From JBBROS01 sp038229135 (GTDB taxonomy: Bacteria > Pseudomonadota > Alphaproteobacteria > Acetobacterales > Acetobacteraceae): DNA of 64,000 nt. Each line of letters starts with the position of its first letter. Position 1 is the stretch's first letter. The notes under the pieces were generated by a model. It saw nothing but the letters and a program-made list of their open reading frames with translations. It was not told the origin of the DNA and did not search any database. The stretch is from contig JBBROS010000005.1 of the NCBI GenBank assembly GCA_038229135.1, positions 1 through 64,000 on the forward strand, written 5' to 3'. A program made the position numbers and the translations under genes. Below, piece by piece: positions 7,861-16,226 of the stretch.

Positions 7861-9903
7861 TTAGTTCTCCGGAATGCCCGCCAATCGCAGCCCTTGCGCG
7901 AAATGGTCCCGATCTTGCGCCCGCTCGAACGGCGTGGTTGCCAGGAAGCGCATCACCGTGAACTCCGGGTCGAGCGCAAGCAGGCGGCGCCGCACCACGG
8001 CCGCTTCCTGCACCTCGCCCAAATGCCCCAGCGCCGCTGCATAGGGCTTGCACGCGGCGGCGAACGCCGGGTTGAGTTCGTTGACCGTGCGCCCCACCGA
8101 AACCGCCGCCTCGTAGTCGCGCCGCATCAGCGCCACCAGGCAGAACCCCACATCGTAGTGGAATGCACCCGGATCCATCGGCGACAGCTGCTTGTATCGG
8201 TTCAGCCGCCGCTCGGCCTCGTCCCACTCGCCCAAGTAGATCTGGGTCAGCGCCGAGAGCGCCCATGCCATGGCCAGGTTCGGGTTCAGCGCCAGCGCCC
8301 GGTCGTGCAGCGCCGCCCCTTCCCGGAGCCGCCGGTGAACATACGACCGGATGTGCCCGGCGATCGCGAACCCCTTCGCGTCCTGCGGGTCGAGCGTGAT
8401 GGCCCGCTCCGCGTGGCGTGCCGCATCGGCCTGCGCCTGCGCCATGTCGTCGGCCCAGTTATGCCCGATCAGGAAATGCAGCCAGAACGCATACCACGCA
8501 TGAGCCGCCGGGTAGTCTGGCTCGAGCTCCATGGCCCGGCGCAGCAGGTCGCCCGCCTGCATGAACTGCGACCGCTCGAGCCGCGTCATGGACGGGATGG
8601 CCCGCAGCACCAGATCATAGGCCGTCGCATGCTGCGGCGGCCGATGCGCCGCCCGCCGGCTTTCGATGAGCAGGATCTCGGGGTCGATCTGCGCCACCAC
8701 CTCGGCCGCAACCTCGTCCTGCAGGGTCAGCAGGTCGTCCACCTGGCGGTCGAACCTCCGCGCCCACACGATCTGGCTGCCGTCCTGCAGGTCCGCCAGT
8801 CGCATGGTGATCCGCAGCCGCTTGCCCACCCGCTGCACGGAGCCATCGAGCAGATAGTCCAGCCCGAGCGTCCGCCGCAGCGCCGCATCGTCCCGCTGCT
8901 CGTGCACGAATTGCGCGATGGATGAAGAACTCACGAGGAAGATCCAACGGAACCGAGCGAGCGCCGAAGTGATTTCTTCCGCGAGGCCGAGCGCAAGGTG
9001 CGCCTCCGTCTCGTCCGTGCCGACCAGCGAGAGCGGCAGCACGCCCAGCTTGGCGCCACCCCGGATGGTGCTGGGCCGCGGCTCGAACCGCGGCTCCGGC
9101 ACGGCGGGCTGCGGCGCCGAGGAGCGCACGGCCTTGCCCGTCCGGATTTCCGCCAGCAATGCCTGCGTCTCGGGCGAAGGCACCGCATCCATCAGGTCGG
9201 CGAGCACGGCCCGGCAACGATCGTAGGACTGGATCGCCATGCCCCGCTCGCCACGCTCGGCATGCGCCCGCATCAGCGCGCGCCAGGCACCCTCATGCGC
9301 CCGATCGATCGTCAGCAGCTGCTGGGCCACCGGGATCAGCGTCTCGGGCGCCGTCGCTTCCGCGAGCAGCGCCTCCGCCACACCCCGCGCCCGGTCCCGT
9401 AGCCGCTCGCGCTCGGCGTGCAGCCAAACGTCGAACGCCGGGTCCACCCCGTCCAGCTCCTCCAGCAGCTCGCTATCGAGCAGCGCCAGCGAGCCGGGAT
9501 GCGTCGTCGTGGCCCGCAGCACCTCTTCCACGTCCACCCACACCACGCCGGGGCGCAATGCGAGGCTGTCGCGGTTGATGGCCAAGATTTCCTGCCCGGC
9601 CGGCGACAGCACCTCGAGCAAGCGATGGATTTCCTGCCGCAGCGAGGCTCGTGCCTGCTCCTCCGGCCGCCGGCTCCACAGCAGCTCCGCCAGGCGTGAG
9701 CGCAGCACCGGCCGCGGCTGCGACAGGGCGGCGATCGCCAGCAGCGCTCTCGTCTTTCGCCCCGGCGGCAGCACGCTTTCACTATTGATCGTCCAAGCTT
9801 CCATTTGGCCGATCAGGCGAAGACGTACAGCCACGGTTTCCACCGGGGGGCCGAACAGGCGAGTCTGCGGCGCAGACGCAGAGCGAATCATCATGTCGAC
9901 CAT
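7861..9903 (-). CDS. BTAD (SARP-like) transcriptional regulator with TolB-like and TPR domains
   Basis: A 680-residue regulator. Residues about 25-100 form an OmpR-like winged helix (VRLRLIGQMEAW to EIHRLLEVL). The bacterial transcriptional activation domain spans about 115-270, then a TolB/FlgO-like segment (KLGVLPLSLVGTDETEAHL) about 300-430. A C-terminal array of TPR-like helices follows (SQFMQAGDLLRRAMELEPDY onward). This architecture also occurs beside adenylate cyclase-like regulators in alphaproteobacteria; the ligand is unknown. ATG 9903 is selected because GAAGG lies 8 bases upstream; ATGs at 9894 and 9891 are alternatives. It is a single-gene unit with no adjacent pathway to suggest targets. 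Confidence 0.8.
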   Translation of the reverse strand: MVDMMIRSASAPQTRLFGPPVETVAVRLRLIGQMEAWTINSESVLPPGRKTRALLAIAALSQPRPVLRSRLAELLWSRRPEEQARASLRQEIHRLLEVLSPAGQEILAINRDSLALRPGVVWVDVEEVLRATTTHPGSLALLDSELLEELDGVDPAFDVWLHAERERLRDRARGVAEALLAEATAPETLIPVAQQLLTIDRAHEGAWRALMRAHAERGERGMAIQSYDRCRAVLADLMDAVPSPETQALLAEIRTGKAVRSSAPQPAVPEPRFEPRPSTIRGGAKLGVLPLSLVGTDETEAHLALGLAEEITSALARFRWIFLVSSSSIAQFVHEQRDDAALRRTLGLDYLLDGSVQRVGKRLRITMRLADLQDGSQIVWARRFDRQVDDLLTLQDEVAAEVVAQIDPEILLIESRRAAHRPPQHATAYDLVLRAIPSMTRLERSQFMQAGDLLRRAMELEPDYPAAHAWYAFWLHFLIGHNWADDMAQAQADAARHAERAITLDPQDAKGFAIAGHIRSYVHRRLREGAALHDRALALNPNLAMAWALSALTQIYLGEWDEAERRLNRYKQLSPMDPGAFHYDVGFCLVALMRRDYEAAVSVGRTVNELNPAFAAACKPYAAALGHLGEVQEAAVVRRRLLALDPEFTVMRFLATTPFERAQDRDHFAQGLRLAGIPEN

Positions 9904-10010
9904 TACCGCAACCTTCACGACCCGAGGCAAGGACGATATGGGCCAAGTCACGAGTTTGGGAGCTAACCCCCAAGGTTGCAACGCTATTGTGGCTTTTATG
10001 TCGAGTTTCG

Positions 10011-11402
10011 TTAGACCTGGGCTTCCATCCAGATCCGCGACACGTCTCCAGCCCACGCTCCGTTATATCGCGCCAGCCACGAATCAGCCTGCGTCGGGCC
10101 GCCCGCAACCATCGGCAGCAGCGGCTCGAGCAGCCTCCGCTCATCCTGTCCCAAGCCGTCCAGGCGCCCCCGAGCCCGCAGCCCGTCCTGCGCGATCGCT
10201 ACCACGTCCCGCGCCAGGTCCCGCGCCGTCCCGGCCCCGAACGGTGCGTCCAAAGCCTGCGCTGGCACGGCTTCCCGCAACGCCAGATACGCCGCCCAAG
10301 GCGCCTGTTGCACCAACGCCTCCGCCGCGGCCAGTGCTGCATCGTCGTATAGCAGCCCGACCCACAGCGCGCTCTGTGCCACCATCAGCTCCGGCCGCCC
10401 GGCGTCCGAGCCGCGCATCTCGAGGAAACGCTTCACCCGCACGTCGGTGAACGCCGTCGTCATGTGATCCTCGAAATCCCCCATTGTAGCCCGCCCGCCC
10501 GGCACCGTGTTGCTGCCATGCAACATGAACTGCCGAAACGACTGGCCGGCCATGTCGAGCATCCGCCCGCCGCGCACCACGAAATACATCGGCACGTCGA
10601 GCAGCCACTCCACATACCGCTCGAACCCGAACGCCTCGTCGAAGAACGCGGCCGGCATGCCGCTGCGCTGGTTGTCCACATCCGTCCAAACCCGCGCACG
10701 GCTCGACAAATCCCCGCTGGGCTTTCCTTCGACGAACGGCGAGTTCGCGAACAACGCTGTCGCCACCGGCTGCAGCGCCAGCGCCACCCGCAGCTTGCGC
10801 GCCATGTCCGCCTCGCTCGAATAGTCGAGGTTCACCTGCACCGTGCAGGTCCGCGTCATCATGTCGAGCCCGCGCGCGCCCACCCGCGGCATGTAGGCCC
10901 GCATGATCGCATAGCGGTTCTTGGGCATCCAAGGCATCGCATCCCGCGTCATCGTCGGATGGAAGCCAAGCGGCGCGAACCCGAGCCCGAGCGCATCCGC
11001 CACGGGCCGAAGCACCGCGAAATGCGTCTCGAGCTCCGCCTCGGTCTCGTGCAGCGTCTCCGCCAGCCCCCCCGACAGCTCGAGCTGGCCAGCAGGCTCG
11101 AGCGAGATCGACGCCGATCGGTTAGGCCCCTCCCCCTTCAAGCCGATCAGGTGCCCGTGGTCGAGGATCGGCGCCCACGAACCAGGCTGCGCCAGCCCGT
11201 GGAGCAGGGCCCCGATGCCGCCCGCGCTTGCATCGGGCGGCGCATAGAGCGGCGGCCGAAGGCTCGCCAGGTCGAACCCGAACTTCTCGTGCTCCGTGCC
11301 GATGCGATAGGCTTCGCGCGGCTTGCAGCCGGCCGCAATGTGCTCGGCCAACTGACGCACCGACTCGATCGGCGTGTCGTCGGCCTCTCCGGGGTTGGAC
11401 AT
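10011..11402 (-). CDS. gshA: Glutamate-cysteine ligase, plant/alphaproteobacterial type
   Basis: A 463-residue cytoplasmic enzyme joining glutamate and cysteine to gamma-glutamylcysteine, the first step of glutathione synthesis. The signature RIGTEHEKFGFD near the N-terminus is typical of the plant-type (GCS2) family used by alphaproteobacteria. The DMMTRTCTVQVNLDYSSE region matches the active-site strand. ATG 11402 (MSNPGEADD) is chosen; a GTG at 11429 could add nine residues. gshB is not in the window. Confidence 0.93.
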   Translation of the reverse strand: MSNPGEADDTPIESVRQLAEHIAAGCKPREAYRIGTEHEKFGFDLASLRPPLYAPPDASAGGIGALLHGLAQPGSWAPILDHGHLIGLKGEGPNRSASISLEPAGQLELSGGLAETLHETEAELETHFAVLRPVADALGLGFAPLGFHPTMTRDAMPWMPKNRYAIMRAYMPRVGARGLDMMTRTCTVQVNLDYSSEADMARKLRVALALQPVATALFANSPFVEGKPSGDLSSRARVWTDVDNQRSGMPAAFFDEAFGFERYVEWLLDVPMYFVVRGGRMLDMAGQSFRQFMLHGSNTVPGGRATMGDFEDHMTTAFTDVRVKRFLEMRGSDAGRPELMVAQSALWVGLLYDDAALAAAEALVQQAPWAAYLALREAVPAQALDAPFGAGTARDLARDVVAIAQDGLRARGRLDGLGQDERRLLEPLLPMVAGGPTQADSWLARYNGAWAGDVSRIWMEAQV

Positions 11403-11518
11403 GGGGCGCCCGCTCTGATGGGCGGCCACAAAAGAGCCCTACGCCGTAGCCGTCAAGCGCACGCATGCTGCACCTGCAAAGCTGGCATTCCAGCCGCCCC
11501 CCGCCTATGCATCGCTCC

Positions 11519-12445
11519 ATGTCGACCCCCTCTCCCACCCCTTCACCAGGCTGGACCGACATCCCCGGCACCGGCTGGATCAGCCGGCTGCCGCCCCGCA
11601 CTCGCGCACTGGTCACCCTGGGGCGCTTTGACCGCCCGATCGGCGCCTGGCTCCTCTTCCTCCCCGGCCTCTGGGCCATCCTGCTAGCCCGGCCCCACGC
11701 CGCCTCCACGTTCGAGCTGGTGTACCTCGTCGCGCTGTTCTCCCTTGGTGCAATCGTCATGCGCGGCGCCGGCTGCGTGGTGAACGACATGTGGGACCGC
11801 GACATGGATCGGCGGGTCACCCGCACCGCCGGGCGCCCGCTGGCCAGCGGCGTGTTACGCATGCGAGAGGCTGCCTTCCTGCTCGCAGCGCTCCTCACCC
11901 TGGGCCTGCTGATCCTCCTGCAGCTCCACCGGACCGCGCAGTGGCTCGGCGTGCTGTCGCTCCTGCTCGTCGCCCTCTACCCCTTGGCCAAGCGCGTGAC
12001 GTGGTGGCCCCAGGCCATGCTGGGCGTCACCTTCGGCTGGGGCGCGCTCATGGGCACCGCGGCCGTGCAGGGCAGCGTCGGCGCCCCCGGCCTCGCGCTC
12101 TATGCGGCCGCCTTCTTCTGGATCCTGGGCTACGACACGATCTACGCCCACCAGGATCGTGAGGATGACGCGCTCGTCGGCGTCCGCAGCACCGCCCGCC
12201 TGTTCGCGACCAGCACCAGGCCGTTCCTCGCCGCCTGCTACGCCGCAACGGTCTCGCTCATCGCCCTCGCCGGCGCCCAGGCAGGCCTCGCCTGGCCGTT
12301 CTACCCGGCCCTGCTCGCCCCCGCCGCCCTGCTCGCATGGCAGGCCATCACACTCGACGTTGCGGACCCGGCCGGCTGCCATCGCCGCTTCCACCTCAAC
12401 CGCGAAACCGGTCTGCTCGTGGCCGTGGCGATCCTGCTCGGATGA
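11519..12445 (+). CDS. ubiA: 4-hydroxybenzoate polyprenyltransferase UbiA
   Basis: A 308-residue inner-membrane prenyltransferase attaching the polyprenyl tail to 4-hydroxybenzoate in ubiquinone synthesis. The first aspartate-rich motif NDMWDRDMD lies near residue 90 and the second YAHQDREDD near 215, with about eight membrane helices. The N-terminal RFDRPIGAWLLFLPGLWA is characteristic. ATG 11519 is chosen; upstream ATGs at 11507 and 11465 are in frame, but family members usually begin close to this point. The stop overlaps the methyltransferase start (ATGA). Confidence 0.94.
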   Translation: MSTPSPTPSPGWTDIPGTGWISRLPPRTRALVTLGRFDRPIGAWLLFLPGLWAILLARPHAASTFELVYLVALFSLGAIVMRGAGCVVNDMWDRDMDRRVTRTAGRPLASGVLRMREAAFLLAALLTLGLLILLQLHRTAQWLGVLSLLLVALYPLAKRVTWWPQAMLGVTFGWGALMGTAAVQGSVGAPGLALYAAAFFWILGYDTIYAHQDREDDALVGVRSTARLFATSTRPFLAACYAATVSLIALAGAQAGLAWPFYPALLAPAALLAWQAITLDVADPAGCHRRFHLNRETGLLVAVAILLG

Positions 12446-13077
12446 CGCCGGGCTTCGTTGCCGCGAACACCAACATCGCCCACGCGCCGCTCGTCCCCGA
12501 GATCGCGCTGCACCTGGCAACCGAGATCACGCCCATATGGCAGGCCACCGAAGCCTGGCTCGAGCGCGAAGGCCTCGCTCCCCCCTTCTGGGCCTTCGCC
12601 TGGCCGGGCTCCCAGGCCCTGGCCCGGCACGTGCTGGACAATCAGCACCTCGTGCGCGGCCGCCGCGTGCTCGACTTCGCGGCTGGCGGAGGCCTCGCGG
12701 CCCTGGCCTGCGCCCGCGCCGGCGCCGCCCAGGTGGAGGCCGTGGAAATCGATCCGTTGGCCGTCGAGGCCATGCGCCTCAACGCCGCGCTGAACGGCCT
12801 CGAGATCGACACGCTCTGCGTCGACCTGGTCGGCGCCCAGAACAGATGGGACCTGATACTCTGCGGCGACGTCTGCTACGAAGCACCCATGACCCGGCAC
12901 ATCCTGCCGTGGTTGCAAGCCCTCGCACAAACCGCCCAGGTGTGGATCGCAGACCCGGGCCGGGCCTACCTCCCCGAGGCGGGCCTTGTCCAATTCGCGG
13001 TCTACGACGTCCCGACAACCCTCGAACTCGAGGACCGGAGCATGCGCACGACACGCCTGCTCCGCCTCGAACCCTAG
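12442..13077 (+). CDS. Class I SAM-dependent methyltransferase (ETFB lysine methyltransferase-like)
   Basis: A 211-residue methyltransferase. The SAM-binding motif I is VLDFAAGGGLAALACARAGA, followed by the acidic end of strand 2 (VEAVEIDPLAVEAM) and the ICGDVCYEAPM post-motif. The N-terminal region with PFWAFAWPGSQALARH is characteristic of the Nnt1/ETFB-KMT group, whose bacterial members methylate electron transfer flavoprotein beta. Substrate assignment is by similarity only. Translation is coupled to ubiA by ATGA. The 3' end overlaps the stop of a convergent small gene by 3 bases. Confidence 0.82.
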   Translation: MTPGFVAANTNIAHAPLVPEIALHLATEITPIWQATEAWLEREGLAPPFWAFAWPGSQALARHVLDNQHLVRGRRVLDFAAGGGLAALACARAGAAQVEAVEIDPLAVEAMRLNAALNGLEIDTLCVDLVGAQNRWDLILCGDVCYEAPMTRHILPWLQALAQTAQVWIADPGRAYLPEAGLVQFAVYDVPTTLELEDRSMRTTRLLRLEP

Positions 13078-13202
13078 GCGGCCTCAGCCGCCACCGCGTC
13101 GGCCAGCTGCCAGATACGGTCCGCCTGCATCGGCACCGTCGGGTCGTTCAGCAGCCGCTCGAGTTCTTCATACGACCGACGTTCGAGCACGTCCGGTTCC
13201 AT
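13074..13202 (-). CDS. Small conserved-looking protein of 42 residues
   Basis: A 42-codon frame starting MEPDVLERRSYEEL, acidic and predicted helical, with WQLADAVAAEAA at its end. No family was recognised. Support for a real gene is the exact TGATG overlap of its ATG with the stop of the upstream charged secreted protein, which predicts coupled translation. Its codons also show the same third-position G/C bias as neighbouring genes. It ends against the convergent methyltransferase with overlapping stop codons. It has no signal peptide or membrane segment, so it is probably cytoplasmic. Confidence 0.6.
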   Translation of the reverse strand: MEPDVLERRSYEELERLLNDPTVPMQADRIWQLADAVAAEAA

Positions 13203-13588
13203 CAGTAACGGCCTGGCTGCCGGTTTCGCGACTCATCGTTGTACGCCCGCTGCCGCTCGGCCCGCTCCCGCTCCAAGTCGCGCTCGCGCCGATCCGTCTG
13301 ATCATACCGCCCACGATCCCGACCATCATCGTCGCGCCGGCCGTACTCACGGCCCGGATCCCGCCGCTGATCCCGCTCGCGCAGCGCCTGCTCCTGGCGC
13401 TGCCGCTCCGCATCTCGGCGGCCCTGTTCATAAGCCTCCCGCTCCCGCTCCGGGGTCTGGTTCGGCCGCGTTCCCAGCACCTGGTCCTGCAACAGCCGCC
13501 CGACATCGTTCAAGTTCTGGGCCGCCGCTGGCAACACCTGCCCAAGGCTCACCATCATACCCGGCGCCGAAGCCAACACGATCCGCAT
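13202..13588 (-). CDS. Small secreted protein with a highly charged Arg/Glu/Asp-rich region
   Basis: A 128-residue protein with a probable Sec signal peptide (about residues 1-24, AAA-QN cleavage). A short segment NLNDVGRLLQDQVLGTRP follows, then about 80 residues of alternating Arg, Glu, Asp and Gln (for example ERQRQEQALRERDQRR) that would form a charged helix or disordered tail. No catalytic motif is seen. The ATG has GAGGG 7 bases upstream. Proteins of this composition are common as envelope proteins of unknown function. It is translationally coupled to the 42-residue gene. Confidence 0.65.
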   Translation of the reverse strand: MRIVLASAPGMMVSLGQVLPAAAQNLNDVGRLLQDQVLGTRPNQTPEREREAYEQGRRDAERQRQEQALRERDQRRDPGREYGRRDDDGRDRGRYDQTDRRERDLERERAERQRAYNDESRNRQPGRY

Positions 13589-13632
13589 GACGAGCCCTCA
13601 CTGCGTTACAGTTACCTGAACGCAACTTGAGC

Positions 13633-14496
13633 CTATCGGTTCATCATCACCGGTAAAGTCGCATTCTCCAGCACATGCCGCGTCACACCGCCCAGGATGA
13701 GCTGTCGCAGCCGCGAATGCGAATAGGCGCCCATAGCCAGAAAATCCGCCTCGAACTTCCGCGCCCCATCCAGGAGGCCACGGCCTACTTCCTTGTCGAT
13801 CGGGCGGAACTCCGCCGATTCCGCCTGAATGCCATGCAGCGCCAGGTAGCCGGCCAGCTCCATCGCCCCCGGCCCGCGCCGCTGATATTCCTGCGCCGTC
13901 AGGATCTGCACCCGCTCGGCCCGCTGCATCCAAGGGATGGCCGCCTGCACCGCGGCAGCACTCTCCGCCGTCCCGTTCCAGGCGATGCAGATGCGCTTGC
14001 CGATCGTCGGCCTCGGCACCTGCGGCGCCACCAGGACCGGGCGCCCGCTGTCGAACAGCACGGCATGCAGCGCGTCGCTGCTGCTCACGTCATCCTCCGA
14101 CTCAGGATGCGGCACCACGGTCAGGTCCGTCAGGCGCGCCAGCTGCGCCACCAGATCCTCCTCGCGCCCTGTCACGCTGGCGAAATTCGCCGTCGCCCCG
14201 GCTCCCGCATGCGGCTCGGCCACCGTCACGCCGTGCTCCACCACGAACCGGTCGAACATCGCGCGCACGGCATTGCTGCGCTCGCTGCTCTCCTTCTCCG
14301 TCGCGGTCATCATCTCCTCGATCATGGCGCCCGACAGCCCCTCCCCGGCCAGCGGCGCCACATCCCGGCTGTCCACCCGCACATGCAGCGCCGTCAGGTG
14401 CGCATCCCACATGCGCGCCACCATCAGCGCCGTCGTCAGCGCGCTCTCCCCGGCCGACGTCCCGGTAAGCGGCAGCAGAATACGACGGATGGGCAT
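13633..14496 (-). CDS. Tandem-domain universal stress protein
   Basis: A 287-residue protein of two UspA domains. The first starts MPIRRILLPLTGTSAGESAL. The second (from about residue 150) starts GKRICIAWNGTAESAAAV and carries the ATP-binding loop MGAYSHSRLRQLILGGVTRH. The first domain lacks a clear loop of that kind, so probably only the second binds nucleotide. The start at 14496 has GGGAGA 7 bases upstream. It is a cytoplasmic stress-response protein, monocistronic, with no linked sensor. Confidence 0.9.
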   Translation of the reverse strand: MPIRRILLPLTGTSAGESALTTALMVARMWDAHLTALHVRVDSRDVAPLAGEGLSGAMIEEMMTATEKESSERSNAVRAMFDRFVVEHGVTVAEPHAGAGATANFASVTGREEDLVAQLARLTDLTVVPHPESEDDVSSSDALHAVLFDSGRPVLVAPQVPRPTIGKRICIAWNGTAESAAAVQAAIPWMQRAERVQILTAQEYQRRGPGAMELAGYLALHGIQAESAEFRPIDKEVGRGLLDGARKFEADFLAMGAYSHSRLRQLILGGVTRHVLENATLPVMMNR

Positions 14497-14569
14497 GGCA
14501 GGTCTCCCGGACGCATTTCTCCCCGAGATCATAGCATCCTGCATCGCCCCTGCATCTAGGCTGGCGATG

Positions 14570-14602
14570 GCCCGTAGCTCAGGGGTAGAGCGCCCCTCGC
14601 AA
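14570..14602 (+). other. tRNA-like 5' half sequence at the end of pdxH
   Basis: GCCCGTAGCTCAGGGGTAGAG and the following bases up to CTCGCAA look like the acceptor 5' strand, D-arm and start of an anticodon arm of a bacterial tRNA. No T-arm or 3' acceptor strand follows, so it is not a functional tRNA gene. It overlaps the last codons of pdxH. Part of the match is forced by the codons for Leu-Tyr-Pro-stop. It may be a tRNA fragment or chance. Confidence 0.3.
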
Positions 14603-15211
14603 CCACCCATCCGCAGCCCGCGTGTAGAGCCGCCGGTCGTGCATGCGATACGGCATGTCCTGCCAGAACTCGATCGCTTCCGGCCGGACCCGGAAACCGG
14701 ACCAGTGCGCCGGCCGCGGCACCGTGTCGCCCGGGTATCGCGCCTCGAGCGACGCCACACGCGCCTCGAACTCCGCGCGGGAGCCGAGTGGCCGCGACTG
14801 ATCCGAAGCGGCGGCGGAGATACGCGACACGCGCGCCCGGGAGTGGAAATACGCGTCAGCCTCGGCGCTCGAGACGGCACTCACGGCGCCGTCCACCCGC
14901 ACCTGCCGCCGTAAGCTCTTCCAGTGGAACAGCAATGCCGCCTGGGGATTGGCGAGCAACTCCTCGCCCTTGCGGCTTTCCAGGTTGGTGTAGAACACGA
15001 ACCCGTCGGCGTCGTAACCTTTCAGGAGCACCGTCCGGACGGAGGGGCGTCCGCCGGGCGTGCTCGTCGCCACCGCCATCGCGTTCGGGTCGTTCGGCTC
15101 CGACCGTGTCGCCTCCGCCAGCCAGTCGGCGAACAGCAGCAAAGGGTCCTCGACCTCCGGGATGCCGGGCGAGGGGGGTGTCACGGGCGCTTGGGGGAAG
15201 GTGTCGGGCAT
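14579..15211 (-). CDS. pdxH: Pyridoxamine/pyridoxine 5'-phosphate oxidase
   Basis: A 210-residue FMN enzyme oxidising pyridoxamine or pyridoxine phosphate to pyridoxal 5'-phosphate. Family landmarks are PSVRTVLLKGYDADGFVFYTN (FMN contact), SRKGEELLANPQAALLFHW, RQVRVDGAV and PAHWSGFRVRPEAIEFWQ. The C-terminus normally reads R-L-x-P; here it is GALYP, slightly altered. ATG 15211 is chosen; ATG 15220 would add three residues. It is divergent from fabI across a 161-base spacer. Confidence 0.94.
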   Translation of the reverse strand: MPDTFPQAPVTPPSPGIPEVEDPLLLFADWLAEATRSEPNDPNAMAVATSTPGGRPSVRTVLLKGYDADGFVFYTNLESRKGEELLANPQAALLFHWKSLRRQVRVDGAVSAVSSAEADAYFHSRARVSRISAAASDQSRPLGSRAEFEARVASLEARYPGDTVPRPAHWSGFRVRPEAIEFWQDMPYRMHDRRLYTRAADGWLRGALYP

Positions 15212-15372
15212 GCATCCCATGTACGCCCACCCGGCCCAGGGTCAATACGGCGGTGAATGACGACATGGACGTCCGGCCGCCTACATAACAGCCAGCCGCC
15301 CTTGCCGCCGCCCCACCCCGTGTGCGACGAACGCTCCCCGCATCGCTACCCGTTTCGTGAGAAAGTCCGAGA

Positions 15373-16215
15373 ATGACCGCACCGCTCCCCCTGCCCACGC
15401 GCGGCACGCTCATGCAGGGCCGGCGCGGCGTGGTCATGGGCGTCGCCAACGACCGCTCCCTCGGCTGGGCCATCGCCAGCGCCTGCGCCGCCCAGGGCGC
15501 GGAGCTCGCCTTCACCTACCAGGGCGACGCCCTCGGCAAGCGCGTCAAGCCGCTGGCTGAAAGCGTCGGCAGCCCCATCGTGGTCCCCTGCGAGGTAACG
15601 GACGATGCGAGCCTCGATGCCGCCTTTGCCGAGATCGGCCGTGTGTGGGACGGGATCGACTTTCTGATCCACGCCATCGGCTGGGCCGACAAGGCCTACC
15701 TTCGGGGCAAGTACATGGACACGCCGCGGGAGGCCTTCCGCCAGGCGCTCGACATCTCCTGCTACAGCTTCACCGCCGCCGCCCAGCGCGCGGTACCCAT
15801 GATGAAGAAGGGGGGCAGCCTCCTCACCCTCACCTATCTCGGCGCCGAGCGTGTGATGCCTCACTACAACGTGATGGGCGTTGCAAAGGCGGCCCTCGAG
15901 AGCTCCGTCCGCTACCTTGCCGCCGACCTCGGTGCCCAGGGTATCCGCGTCAACGCTATCTCCGCTGGGCCGATGAAGACCCTGGCCGCGAACGGCATCG
16001 GGGATTTCCGATACATCCTTCGCTGGAACGAATACAACTCGCCGCTGGAGCGCAACACCTCGATGGACGACGTCGGCGGCGCCGGGCTGTATCTGTTGAG
16101 CCCGCTCTCGGCCGGCGTCACGGGCGAGGTGCATCACGTCGATAGCGGATACCATGTGGTCGGCATGAAGAACCCGAACGCCCCCGACATCAACGTCGCC
16201 ACGGCGGAAGGCTGA
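15373..16215 (+). CDS. fabI: Enoyl-[acyl-carrier-protein] reductase (NADH) FabI
   Basis: A 280-residue SDR-fold enzyme catalysing the last reduction in each fatty acid elongation cycle. GVANDRSLGWAIA is the FabI-type cofactor site. The catalytic pair is the Tyr and Lys of YNVMGVAK, with the family's six-residue spacing, and SAGPMKTLAANGI is the substrate-binding loop. A GAGAAAG ribosome site precedes the ATG. aroC begins 11 bases after the stop, so the two probably share a transcript, an arrangement found in several alphaproteobacteria. Confidence 0.96.
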   Translation: MTAPLPLPTRGTLMQGRRGVVMGVANDRSLGWAIASACAAQGAELAFTYQGDALGKRVKPLAESVGSPIVVPCEVTDDASLDAAFAEIGRVWDGIDFLIHAIGWADKAYLRGKYMDTPREAFRQALDISCYSFTAAAQRAVPMMKKGGSLLTLTYLGAERVMPHYNVMGVAKAALESSVRYLAADLGAQGIRVNAISAGPMKTLAANGIGDFRYILRWNEYNSPLERNTSMDDVGGAGLYLLSPLSAGVTGEVHHVDSGYHVVGMKNPNAPDINVATAEG

Positions 16216-16226
16216 TCGAAGGTCCA

